NCBI RefSeq assembly: GCF_002914525.1
Contig: NZ_LODW01000127.1
Location: forward strand, 186,001 to 250,000
Direction of reading: 5' to 3'
Source: Rhizobium hidalgonense
GTDB taxonomy: Bacteria; Pseudomonadota; Alphaproteobacteria; Rhizobiales; Rhizobiaceae
DNA: 64,000 nucleotides
Shown here: positions 51,549 to 59,194 of the stretch, piece after piece
How positions within the stretch are numbered: the first letter of the stretch is position 1
How the letters are laid out: every line of letters starts with the position of its first letter
Notes under the pieces: model-generated
What the model saw: only the letters and a program-made list of their open reading frames with translations
The model's database searches: none
Told to the model about the DNA's origin: nothing
Program-made: the position numbers and the translations under genes

Positions 51549-52088
51549 GTGAGCGAATTCGAAACTGCAACTGAGGTTATGCTGAGCCAGCCGTCGAGCG
51601 CGGATATCGGCGTCGAATATTTTGACCATATCAAGAAAATCAATGACATCTTCTACGATCAGATCAAGATTTCCGATCAGAAGGCCGCCTATATCTTTAC
51701 TTTCATGCTCGCCTTTCTGGTGAGTTCAAGCGAGGTGAGGGCGGTTTTCAGCCCGGCACGTTATATCGGCGGGACGCCGGGCGGCATGCTGTTCTCGGGC
51801 CTGCTTGCCGCAGCCTCGGTCTTTTCCATCCTGTCGGCCATCCTCGTTGTGCTGCCGCGTCGCTTGAACAGCTCGACCTCGCTGTTCTGGGGCGCCTGGC
51901 CCGGTCATCGCGACATGTTCTTCGAGGCGGCACTCCGGCGCGACGAGCGTTATCTCTTCGACCAATATCTCGAAAACGCCAACATCCTCTCCACCATCGC
52001 CCGCAACAAATACCGCTGCGTCACCTTTGCGTTTCGAGGCTTGATGGTGAGTGTCATTGCTTACGTGCTGCTGTTGGTGGCGGTGTGA
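51549..52088 (+). CDS. DUF5706/Pycsar effector-like membrane protein
   Basis: 179 aa with three membrane spans: AYIFTFMLAFLVSS near 48-62, MLFSGLLAAASVFSILSAIL near 80-99, and FRGLMVSVIAYVLLLVAV at the end. The order EYFDHIKKINDIFYDQIKIS DQKAAYIF, ILVVLPRR, then FDQYLENANILSTIARNKYR is that of the DUF5706 family. Members serve as PycTM effectors in Pycsar anti-phage systems, damaging the membrane when a cyclic pyrimidine nucleotide binds. It faces away from a class III cyclase operon. Family assignment is by remembered pattern only. Confidence 0.62.
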   Translation: MSEFETATEVMLSQPSSADIGVEYFDHIKKINDIFYDQIKISDQKAAYIFTFMLAFLVSSSEVRAVFSPARYIGGTPGGMLFSGLLAAASVFSILSAILVVLPRRLNSSTSLFWGAWPGHRDMFFEAALRRDERYLFDQYLENANILSTIARNKYRCVTFAFRGLMVSVIAYVLLLVAV

Positions 52089-52117
52089 GGTTTTGCCGGA
52101 GGGTGCCGCGGCGTCAG

Positions 52118-52256
52118 CCCCTCACCCTAACCCTCTCCCCGCTCTGACGGGGAGAGGGGACGTGCCCCATACGAGAGGTGGGAGGGGAACGGAGAGGTTG
52201 TATCCCCTTCGCCCCGTTTGCGGGGAGAAGGTGCCGGCAGGCGGATGAGGGGCGGC
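52118..52256. repeat. Rhizobial CCTCACCCTAACCC intergenic repeat
   Basis: CCCTCACCCTAACCCTCTCC, a GGGGAGAGGGGAC unit, then CGCCCCGTTTGCGGGGAGAA and GGCGGATGAGGGGC form nested inverted repeats that frequently lie between rhizobial and other alphaproteobacterial genes. The hairpins probably also end transcription from both sides. Confidence 0.65.
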
Positions 52257-52262
52257 CCTTTT

Positions 52263-52751
52263 TCAATCCTCAACCTCGAGAACGAGCTCAAGTTCAACAG
52301 GCACGCCAAGCGGCAGGCTGGCGACGCCGAGCACGACGCGGCCGGAGAGCTTTTCTTCGCCGAAGACCTGGAGCAGCATTTCCGACGCTCCGTCGGCAAC
52401 CTTCGGATGGTCGCGGAAATCGCCTTCGGTGGCGATATAGACGCCGAGCTTGACGACTTTTGCGATCCTGTCCAGCGAGCCGAGATAGTCCTTGGCGGCT
52501 GCAAGTGCGCTGAGCGCCGCCGTTTCGGCCGCTTTCTTGCCATCTTCAACCGTCAGTGCGCCACCGACGCGGCCGATATAGCGCGGCTCGCGGTTGATCA
52601 CCGGTAACATGCCGCTGAAGAAGACCAGCTTGCCTGATGTGACCGCCTCGACATAGGCACCCAGGGGTGTCGGCGGCGGGGGAAGCGCAATGCCTTGTTC
52701 CTGCAGCCGTCGTTCCGCGCCGGCTGCCAACGCTTTCACTTGGTTTACCAT
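52263..52751 (-). CDS. RidA/YjgF-family protein
   Basis: 162 aa. The longer, COG0251 variant: GIALPPPPTPLGAYVEAVTS near the start, LVFFSGMLPV, AETAALSALAAAKDYLGSLD, and the active-site Arg in LSGRVVLGVASLPLGVPVELELVLEV-type C-terminus. RidA proteins hydrolyse reactive enamine/imine intermediates from PLP enzymes. Its start overlaps the SDR gene end by 7 bases. Confidence 0.86.
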   Translation of the reverse strand: MVNQVKALAAGAERRLQEQGIALPPPPTPLGAYVEAVTSGKLVFFSGMLPVINREPRYIGRVGGALTVEDGKKAAETAALSALAAAKDYLGSLDRIAKVVKLGVYIATEGDFRDHPKVADGASEMLLQVFGEEKLSGRVVLGVASLPLGVPVELELVLEVED

Positions 52752-53470
52752 TTGCCCAGATGTGCGCCGCCGTCGACGTGCAGCACCTCCCCGGTTACGC
52801 GCGGAGCTTCGGTCAGGAAGACGACCGCATCGACGATTTCCTCGACGTTGGAAATGCCAGCCATCGGCGACAGCGTGCTGAGGAAGTCTTTCGGATTGTC
52901 CTTATGCAGCGGCGTGTCCACCACGCCGGGAGCGACGATATTGAAGCGAATTCTCTCGCTGGCATATTCCATCGCCAGGTTCTTGGAGATGGCGTTGATG
53001 CCGCCCTTCGTCATCATCGATACCGAGGCGGAGAAGCCGGCAATCGGATGATCGGTCAATGGCGTGGTGATGCTGACAACGCTGCCGCCGGTTTTCTGTG
53101 TGAGCATCTGCCCGACGACCAGTTGCGTCAGGTGGATGAAGCCTTCGAGATTGGTCGAGGACAATGTCCTGAAGTCGGCCATCGTGAAATCGACGAATGG
53201 CTTGGCCAGGAAGATACCGGCATTGTTGACGAGGCCGTCGATCGAGCCGAACCGGTCGATAGCGGTTTTTGCCACCTGCGCTGCGGTTTCGGCATTGCCG
53301 ATGTCGCCGTCGACAAGCGCCAGTCTTTCCGAAGCCAGCAAGGCATCCGAGGTGCTGACCTGGCGTGAGGTGGCGACAACATTGTAGCCGCGCTCGATGA
53401 AGGCGTTGACGAGCCCGGCTCCGATACCCTGGGAGGCGCCCGTAACGATGACAGTCTTTCCGGTAGTCAT
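52745..53470 (-). CDS. Short-chain dehydrogenase/reductase
   Basis: 241-aa classical SDR. The cofactor motif is VIVTGASQGIGAGLVNAFIE, NNAGIFL is the structural motif, and the catalytic Ser/Tyr region is VSITTPLTDHPIAGFSASVSMMTKGGINAISK. Here the usual YxxxK reads SMMTK, so the catalytic Tyr seems replaced by Ser, or lies shifted; activity is therefore uncertain. The end VLHVDGGAHLGKW is typical. The start at 53470 follows GGAG. It is divergent from a LysR gene. Confidence 0.83.
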   Translation of the reverse strand: MTTGKTVIVTGASQGIGAGLVNAFIERGYNVVATSRQVSTSDALLASERLALVDGDIGNAETAAQVAKTAIDRFGSIDGLVNNAGIFLAKPFVDFTMADFRTLSSTNLEGFIHLTQLVVGQMLTQKTGGSVVSITTPLTDHPIAGFSASVSMMTKGGINAISKNLAMEYASERIRFNIVAPGVVDTPLHKDNPKDFLSTLSPMAGISNVEEIVDAVVFLTEAPRVTGEVLHVDGGAHLGKW

Positions 53471-53664
53471 GTTGAACTCCATAATTTGGTCGGGCAACGG
53501 AGGTCTTGCGCTTGCGAAGGCCGGGTCGCTCGAGATGGGGCGGCTGCGAATGCGCCTCCATCGGATTTGTGGTTGTTTTCGCAGGGTGAATATGGCGAAA
53601 ACTCCATTCCTCGATTAGGTGGAAATATCTGGATTCTCTTTTGCATTAATGCAAAAATCTCGGC

Positions 53665-54567
53665 ATGGCAGACCTCAACGACATCGCGGTTTTCGTGACG
53701 GTGGCGCGCTACGCCAGCTTCAGCCGCGCTGCCCATTCTCTCGGCATGCCGGTCTCCACCGTCAGCCGGAAGGTGACGTCGCTGGAGGAGCAACTCGGCG
53801 TGACGCTGCTGCAGCGGACGACCCGCAAGCTCAGCCTGACCGCGCAGGGCCGCGCCTATTTTGATCAGTGCAGCGAGCCGCTCGCCCATCTTATGGACGC
53901 CGAGCAGGTATTGACGGAAACGCATAGAAAGCCGGAAGGCTTGCTGAAGATCTCCGTTCCCGTCATCTTCGGACAGGAGGTCTTCTACGAATTCGTTTCG
54001 GCTTTCTTGCAGACCTATCCCGAAATCCGGATCGATCTCTTCGTCACCAACCTGTTTCTCGATCTGATCGCCGAAAATATCGATCTCGGCATCCGCTTCG
54101 GCGAGCTCAAGGACTCCTCGATCGTCGCACAGCGGCTCGGAAAGAGCGTGCGCTATCTGGTCGCCACGCCGGACTATATGAAGGGCAGGGCGCTTCCCTC
54201 AACGCCCGAAGACCTGAAGGACCACCGGTGCGTGCTGTTGAACGGCCGCAACGGCGAAGCGGAGTGGCATCTCGTCAGCGGCCGCAAATCGGTCCGCCAG
54301 CAGGTGTCGGGGCCGGTCTCGAGCCGGGATTTCGCGGCGGTGAGCGCCTTCACCTATCGCGGACACGGCATCGGGCTCCTACCTTCCACCTATTGCGAAG
54401 ATGAGATTAGAAGAGGCGAACTGATCCGCCTGCTGCCGGACTGGTCATCGGAGGAAATATTCGTGCATGCGGTCTATCCCACACGCCGCTTCCTGCCCTT
54501 GCGCCTGCAGGTTTTTCTCGAGGCGCTGAAGGCGTGGAAGACCCCCTTGTGGCTGCCCCTGCATTGA
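53665..54567 (+). CDS. LysR-family transcriptional regulator
   Basis: 300 aa. The N-terminal winged helix is MADLNDIAVFVTVARYASFS, with the HTH around AAHSLGMPVSTVSRKVTSLEEQLG. The effector domain has GLLKISVPVIFGQEVFYEFV and DLGIRFGELKDSSIVAQRLG, typical of the CrgA/DhcR group. It is transcribed away from the SDR-RidA pair, which it probably controls in the usual LysR manner. Confidence 0.9.
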   Translation: MADLNDIAVFVTVARYASFSRAAHSLGMPVSTVSRKVTSLEEQLGVTLLQRTTRKLSLTAQGRAYFDQCSEPLAHLMDAEQVLTETHRKPEGLLKISVPVIFGQEVFYEFVSAFLQTYPEIRIDLFVTNLFLDLIAENIDLGIRFGELKDSSIVAQRLGKSVRYLVATPDYMKGRALPSTPEDLKDHRCVLLNGRNGEAEWHLVSGRKSVRQQVSGPVSSRDFAAVSAFTYRGHGIGLLPSTYCEDEIRRGELIRLLPDWSSEEIFVHAVYPTRRFLPLRLQVFLEALKAWKTPLWLPLH

Positions 54568-54675
54568 GGCTCCCGATGCCATCACCTAAAATTGAAGCCG
54601 CGCGCGCGGGCGGGCGTCCCGAGACAATCCAGCTGTGTTAGAGTTCGCTGGCTTGAATGGCGCGGGGATTTGCCG

Positions 54676-55452
54676 ATGCTGACGACAGTTGCGGTGCTCA
54701 TGGGTCTTTCCGGCCTCGTCCCGGCAGCGCAGGCAGGGGCAAACGAGGTCGACGTCAGTATCGTACTTGCCGTCGACACCTCGCGGTCGATGGATTTCGA
54801 AGAGATCGGCATTCAGCGCGAGGGCTATGTCGCGGCGCTCAAGCACAAGGAATTTATCGATGCGGTGAAGGGCGGTCTGACCGGCCGGATTGCCATCAGC
54901 TATTTCGAATGGGCGGGCTATGTCGTCCAGGATTCGATGATCGACTGGCAGGTGATCGAGACGGAAGCGGATGCGATCGCTTTCGCCGACAAGCTCGACG
55001 CCCGGCCGATCGCCACGCAGCGGCGAACCTCGATCTCCACCGCCATCGACCAGGGCGCCAACATGATCAGCACCGGTCCCTTCCAGGGCAGGCGCGAGGT
55101 GATCGACGTTTCCGGCGACGGCCCGAACAACTCAGGTGATCCTGTCACGCCTGTCCGCGACAAGGCGGTGGCATCAGGCATGATCATCAATGGGCTGGCC
55201 ATCATGCTGCGTCCTTCCGATGCGCCCGGCGGGCTCGACAAATATTACGCCGATTGCGTCATCGGCGGTCCCGGCGCCTTCGTGCTGCCGGTCCACAAGA
55301 TCGAGGATTTCGCCATCGCCGTGCGCCGCAAGCTGGTGCTGGAGATCAGCGGCCTGTCCCCGCCGCCGACGATGGAGACGGTCGCCGGAGCTGGGCCGCT
55401 GACGGATTGCCTGATCGGTGAGAAGCAGTGGCGGGATATGTTCTACAGGTGA
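54676..55452 (+). CDS. DUF1194 von Willebrand-like secreted protein
   Basis: 258 aa from the ATG at 54676 (GGGGATT upstream), with signal peptide (LTTVAVLMGLSGLVPAAQA). A DUF1194 VWA-type domain carries the metal site VLAVDTSRSMDFEEI, then ISYFEWAGYVVQDSMIDW, TSISTAIDQGANMI and IDVSGDGPNNSG. The tail has Cys in DYYADC-like YYADCVIGG and TDCLIGEKQW. Members are common in rhizobia with unknown function; a periplasmic adhesive or binding role fits. Confidence 0.85.
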   Translation: MLTTVAVLMGLSGLVPAAQAGANEVDVSIVLAVDTSRSMDFEEIGIQREGYVAALKHKEFIDAVKGGLTGRIAISYFEWAGYVVQDSMIDWQVIETEADAIAFADKLDARPIATQRRTSISTAIDQGANMISTGPFQGRREVIDVSGDGPNNSGDPVTPVRDKAVASGMIINGLAIMLRPSDAPGGLDKYYADCVIGGPGAFVLPVHKIEDFAIAVRRKLVLEISGLSPPPTMETVAGAGPLTDCLIGEKQWRDMFYR

Positions 55453-55766
55453 GTTGGTGAGCCGAGGGTGTCTTGGGATGAGAGAGGAGAGGGCATGCCG
55501 TGTGGCACCCCCCTCTGGCCTGCCGCCACCTCCCCCACAAGGGTGGAGATTGGCAAGAGGCTTGACCATCGCTCCCTCTCGAACGGCATCGACAATCACA
55601 ATACTCAGTTGTTTTGGGAAGCCGTCACGCCCAGCCGATCCCCCTCCTTGTGGGGGAGATGTCCGGCAGGACAGAGGGGGCGCCGCGCGGCACCCCGGTA
55701 AAGGAAAGAAGCCTCGCCCTGTCGGACTCCAAGAGCGAGGTAGGTGCTCCCAGCGTCTGCCGTCTC
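55453..55766. other. Intergenic region containing a RIME-like repeat
   Basis: Almost all of this gap is the palindromic element at 55503-55693. The flanks show no gene or terminator of note. Confidence 0.5.
55503..55693. repeat. RIME-like palindromic element, copy 2
   Basis: Arms CCCCCCTCTGGCCTGCCG and CAGGACAGAGGGGGCGCCG, with inner CTCCCCCACAAGGGTGGAGA and CTCCTTGTGGGGGAGATG, mirror copy 1 at 30.2 kb. The centre shares GAGGCTTGACCATCGCTC, CGACAATC and GGGAAGCC. Sequence between copies is roughly 80-85% alike by eye. Confidence 0.8.
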
Positions 55767-56456
55767 CTACAATGGCAGCTCCCGGCCGGCCTGTTCGCTG
55801 ACCATATATTCGGCGTACCAGTCCGGCCAGCCCTCGTCGTGCTTGCCGCCGTTGCGCTTCTCGTGTTCGCCGTGGGCGATTGCCGCGCGGCGCAGGGCGG
55901 ACGCCAGGTCGCTCGATGTGGAGAAGGCCGTCTCGTCGGCGTCGATGCGGCCAGGCAGGCGGGCGGTGACTTCCTGGAACAGCCAACCGTTGCCGTCGGG
56001 ATCCTTGAACGAGGCGAAGGAGCGATAGCTGCGGTGCTCGGGATCGCGGCCGGCGACGCGCAGCCGTCCGAAGAGGTACGGTTCGTCTTTGCCGGCATAG
56101 ACGCCGGCAGCATCATGGAACACGTCGCTCACTTCGATGCCGCGGGCGATGAGATCACGGCGAGCTCCCTCGATGTCGGAGACCACGAGGTAGAGCCCCT
56201 GGGCGGAGCCGGGGGCTGCGGCGGTGACGTTCTTGCCGAAGATGATCGCACAGCCGGAGCCGGGCGGGGTAAACTGGATCACCCGGAAATCGGGATCATT
56301 GTCGAAGTCGGCGTCGAGCCGCCAGCCCAGACTCTGGTAAAAACGTTTGGCGCGGTCGACGTCGGCAACGGGGATGACGACCACTTCGAGCTTGGTGTCG
56401 ACGGGCCGTGTTTGCGAATTTTCGATAGGGGATTCATTGCGCATTGCATTGCTCAT
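55767..56456 (-). CDS. VOC/glyoxalase-family protein with C-terminal extension
   Basis: 229 aa. The VOC fold runs from LEVVVIPVADVDRAKRFYQS, through QFTPPGSGCAIIFGKNV and LYLVVSDIEGARRDLIARGI, to FKDPDGNGWLFQEV. The extra C-terminal 60 residues end in DWYAEYMVSEQAGRELPL, seen with other proteobacterial members. It probably binds a small substrate or an antibiotic; the function is unknown. Confidence 0.83.
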   Translation of the reverse strand: MSNAMRNESPIENSQTRPVDTKLEVVVIPVADVDRAKRFYQSLGWRLDADFDNDPDFRVIQFTPPGSGCAIIFGKNVTAAAPGSAQGLYLVVSDIEGARRDLIARGIEVSDVFHDAAGVYAGKDEPYLFGRLRVAGRDPEHRSYRSFASFKDPDGNGWLFQEVTARLPGRIDADETAFSTSSDLASALRRAAIAHGEHEKRNGGKHDEGWPDWYAEYMVSEQAGRELPL

Positions 56457-56699
56457 CTTCAGCTCCTTGAGGTTTTGGATGCGTTAAGAATGGCGATACA
56501 TGTCGGCGGTCAGTGGACCACAGCGCGGGCGGGGCGTCGAATCAATTATTCTTGGCTAGCTTTGCGGATTCCGCTGTAACGCAAGGCGTCGCTCGGGATG
56601 ACGCAAGGTCTGTCGATCCGATGAGGCGGCGGGACCGGTTCCCGCCGTCTTCGTTGTCATTCTGCGGCTCGTCGAGCCGGCGGCGGAAGATGAATGCCC

Positions 56700-57134
56700 T
56701 TATGCGGCGAGAGCGGCGCGGGTTTTGCCGATCACTAGAGCCGCCTTTGCAGCTTCACGCCCTTTCTCGACGAAATGGGCGCGGTAGATCTGGGTATGAT
56801 GCTCGGTTTCCTGATAATGATGCGGTGTCAGAGAGACCGACAGCACCGGTACGCCTGTATCCATGCCGGCGCGCATCAGGCCATCGACCACGGCTTGGGC
56901 GACGAATTCGTGGCGGTAGATCCCGCCATCGACGACGAAGGCGGCGGCGATGACGGCGGCATAGCGCCCGCTCGCGGCAAGATCGCGCGACAGCAGCGGC
57001 ATTTCGAAGGCGCCAGGAACATCGAACACGTCGATTTGCTCGGCGGGAACAAGCTGTTGGAAACCTTCGAGCGCACGGTCGACGATATCGGCGTGCCAGC
57101 CGGCTTTGATAAAGGCGTAACGGGTGGGTGTCAT
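56700..57134 (-). CDS. ribH2: 6,7-dimethyl-8-ribityllumazine synthase, type II
   Basis: 144 aa enzyme of riboflavin synthesis that joins 5-amino-6-ribitylaminouracil and dihydroxybutanone phosphate. FIKAGWHADIVDRALEGFQQ, VFDVPGAFEMPLLSRDLA, AAFVVDGGIYRHEFVAQAVV and DTGVPVLSVSLTPHHYQETE show the active site, with the catalytic His in PHHY. It resembles the decameric Brucella RibH2. AGGAG precedes the ATG, and an FMN riboswitch lies upstream. Confidence 0.93.
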   Translation of the reverse strand: MTPTRYAFIKAGWHADIVDRALEGFQQLVPAEQIDVFDVPGAFEMPLLSRDLAASGRYAAVIAAAFVVDGGIYRHEFVAQAVVDGLMRAGMDTGVPVLSVSLTPHHYQETEHHTQIYRAHFVEKGREAAKAALVIGKTRAALAA

Positions 57135-57216
57135 GGTAATCTCCTTTGGCGTACAGACACGTCACCCAAGGCGATCACGAACGTCCCCGACAGCCCGCAA
57201 GGGCGGCAGGAACGCG

Positions 57217-57354
57217 CGTTCTCTTTCATCCGGACTATGACCGTCGGCTCAGGCATCTCACCTGATCTGCTGACCCTTCCGAAGAAGGCGCTCGCGGGCT
57301 CGCAATCGAAACTGCATACCGCCGGTAGGGACTTTCACCCCGCCCTGAGAACGG
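57217..57354 (-). promoter_or_regulatory. FMN riboswitch (RFN element)
   Basis: Read on the minus strand: TCAGGGCGGGGTGAAAGTCC, CTACCGGCGGTA, AGCCCGCGAGC, GTCAGCAGATC, GGTGAGATGCCTGAGCCGA and CGGTCATAGTCCGGATGAAA GAGAA in order, the conserved RFN core. FMN binding would shut off ribH2. A GC hairpin at about 57185-57212 between aptamer and gene is the likely expression platform. Confidence 0.95.
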
Positions 57355-57459
57355 CGGGGACAATAGGGGCAAGGCGGCGGGCTGGCAATAGGGCGAAATG
57401 CTTTCATCGCGGATGCGGGATGGTCGAGGCGTGAGTGGCCCGAACGGCAAGGCGGTTGT

Positions 57460-57500
57460 GCCGGCATACCCAGGTCAGATGCCTATGCCGGCACGCAGAT
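57460..57500. repeat. Perfect 11-bp inverted repeat
   Basis: GTGCCGGCATA and TATGCCGGCAC are separated by CCCAGGTCAGATGCC. It could form a stable hairpin in either strand. There is no T-run, so it is not a standard terminator. Confidence 0.6.
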
Positions 57501-57707
57501 GAGGGGGCCAGCGACGATAGGAGCGAGTGCACTGAGTAAGCGGAGGGTACAGTGACGAGTCAGCGTTAGTGAGGAATGTCTCCGTGGCCCTTGCTGAACG
57601 TACACGTTTGCCTACATGCTCCGGGTGAGGACACCCACGTCAAAACAGCATGACCCGCTGATCCCGCCTGAGGCGAGGGCAGGCCATGACAACCATGGGA
57701 GAGAGAC

Positions 57708-58154
57708 ATGCAAGACCCCCTCGTCGTTCACCGCGAGGCGCATATCGCAGCACCTCCGGCGGCGGTGTTCGCGCTGATGACCGATCCGGAGAAGATCCTG
57801 CGCTGGATGGGGACGGAGGCCGAGGTCGAGCCGGAGCCGGGCGGGCTCTATCTCGTCAACGTCACCGGCGCCCGATTTGCGCGCGGCTCGTTTCGCGAGG
57901 TGGTGCCGGTTCATCGGCTTGCCTACAGCTTCGGCTGGGACGGCAGCGAGGTGGTGCCGCCGGGCTCCAGCCTGGTCGAGATCGACCTGATCGAACAGGG
58001 GGGCGGAACGCTGCTGCGGCTCACCCATACCGGCCTGCCGAGCGCCGATCAATGCGCTGGTCATGCGGAAGGCTGGGCCCATTACCTCGGGCGGCTCACC
58101 GAGGTTGCAGCCGGTCGCGATCCCGGTCCGGATCCTTTTTACGGCAGGACATGA
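57708..58154 (+). CDS. AHSA1/SRPBCC-domain protein
   Basis: 148 aa. The opening REAHIAAPPAAVFALMTDPE KILRWMG and the GGLYLVNVTGARFARGSFRE, AYSFGWDG and EGWAHYLGRLTEVAAG parts are diagnostic of the activator-of-Hsp90-like START fold. Bacterial members bind hydrophobic small molecules and have no known Hsp90 role. GAGAG precedes the ATG. Confidence 0.85.
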   Translation: MQDPLVVHREAHIAAPPAAVFALMTDPEKILRWMGTEAEVEPEPGGLYLVNVTGARFARGSFREVVPVHRLAYSFGWDGSEVVPPGSSLVEIDLIEQGGGTLLRLTHTGLPSADQCAGHAEGWAHYLGRLTEVAAGRDPGPDPFYGRT

Positions 58155-58340
58155 ACGATTTTCCGCCGGCGGCGGGGCGCTGCTCAAGCGCTTGCCGTTG
58201 CGGGAAAAACGGCCGGCCGGTGCTCCCTTCATTCGTCGGAAAGCGCTGCTATTTCTCCCGTAAACATGAATGCGCAGTTCATCTCCAGTTCAATTTGGCG
58301 AACCTAGGGTGGTTGCGGCTGGATGAATTGGAGTTTTTCG

Positions 58341-58649
58341 ATGAAGGCACTTTCTATCGCGGCTGCCTTGCTCGCTGGCAGCCTCTCGATCGGCACAGCT
58401 GAGGCGATGCCGATGGGGACAATCAAGGTTGAGAGCACTGTCACAAAGGTCGACTACGCCTGTGGCCGCGGCTGGCACCTGACCCGCTGGGGCGAATGCC
58501 GGCGCAATTGGCGACGCCCGCCGCCGGTGGCATTCTACGGCGGCCCGCCCCGCTGGGGCTGGGAGCGGCGTCACGGCGACTGGGACGGCCCGCGCTGGCG
58601 CCATGAGCGGCGCTGGGATCGCGAGCGCCGCTGGCGGGACGACTACTAA
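58341..58649 (+). CDS. Small secreted GCG-CRPN-type protein
   Basis: 102 aa with signal peptide (MKALSIAAALLAGSLSIGTA, cleavage after AEA). The prefix YACGRGWHLTRWGECRRNWR fits the GCG_CRPN motif, with two Cys. The tail is rich in Trp, Arg and Gly (WGWERRHGDWDGPRWRHERR). It is a cationic periplasmic protein of unknown role, widespread in Rhizobiales. An ATG 18 bases upstream is an alternative start. Confidence 0.77.
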   Translation: MKALSIAAALLAGSLSIGTAEAMPMGTIKVESTVTKVDYACGRGWHLTRWGECRRNWRRPPPVAFYGGPPRWGWERRHGDWDGPRWRHERRWDRERRWRDDY

Positions 58650-58675
58650 AAGCCTCGGACAGGGGCAGACAAACG

Positions 58676-58708
58676 AAGGCCGGTGCGATGTTTCGCCCGG
58701 CCTTTTCT
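58676..58708 (+). terminator. Terminator after the small secreted protein gene
   Basis: AAGGCCGG (58676-58683) pairs with CCGGCCTT (58697-58704), then TT. The stem is followed by a short T-tract; the leftward gene ending at 58729 may share it. Confidence 0.75.
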
Positions 58709-58728
58709 CTTGGAAATCAGCACTGCGC

Positions 58729-58953
58729 TCAGATATTGCTGACGAGCCAGTATTTCCCGTCGATCAGCTCTTCGAGCTCGGCCGGATCCTTGACGCCGAA
58801 CTCGAACCACTCGACGAGTTCCTTCGCCTTCCGCTTGCTCTCTTCCGCGGTAAAATCGATTCCGTAACGGGCGCACCACCGGCGAAGGATCGATGTCAGC
58901 AGCGTCATATCATTCCCGTCCAGCGGGTCTTTCGGCCAGTATGTCGTGCTCAT
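58729..58953 (-). CDS. Small hypothetical protein
   Basis: 74 aa, cytosolic, acidic and helical: MTLLTSILRRWCARYGIDFT, EESKRKAKELVEWFEFGVKD, PAELEELIDGKYWLVSNI. GGGTTGC precedes the ATG, so the ribosome site is weak. I do not recognise the family. Convergent placement with the secreted protein and a shared terminator support a real gene. Confidence 0.6.
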   Translation of the reverse strand: MSTTYWPKDPLDGNDMTLLTSILRRWCARYGIDFTAEESKRKAKELVEWFEFGVKDPAELEELIDGKYWLVSNI

Positions 58954-59194
58954 AGCAACCCCTCAATCGCTTATGACAAGCTGGCACATAATCGAATCAA
59001 TGTCGCGCAATTTTAAAGTGTTCATCTGGTTGTTTTCCACCGTGGTGAATGGTTTTCCACAGGTGTTTCGGTGGTGGGGTTGACAGGGGTTTTGGGGAGA
59101 AGCGGCGGGCGCAAGAGCCGAGACGGGCTGCGGGAGCATCAGCGGGCGGATGCCCCGGGCTTGCGAACGTTTCCGGGCGATGCGATGTTAACCC

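Larger units (their letters stand above)
57135..57707. other. Gap holding the riboswitch and an unexplained structured stretch
   Basis: The right part (57363-57707) carries no gene. It contains a perfect 11-bp inverted repeat, GTGCCGGCATA with TATGCCGGCAC (57460-57500), and then GGGGGCCAGCGACGATAGGA ... CTCCGTGGCCC (57505-57590) with repeated AGTGA/GAG motifs. It may be a structured RNA or a repeat element I do not recognise. Confidence 0.4.
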
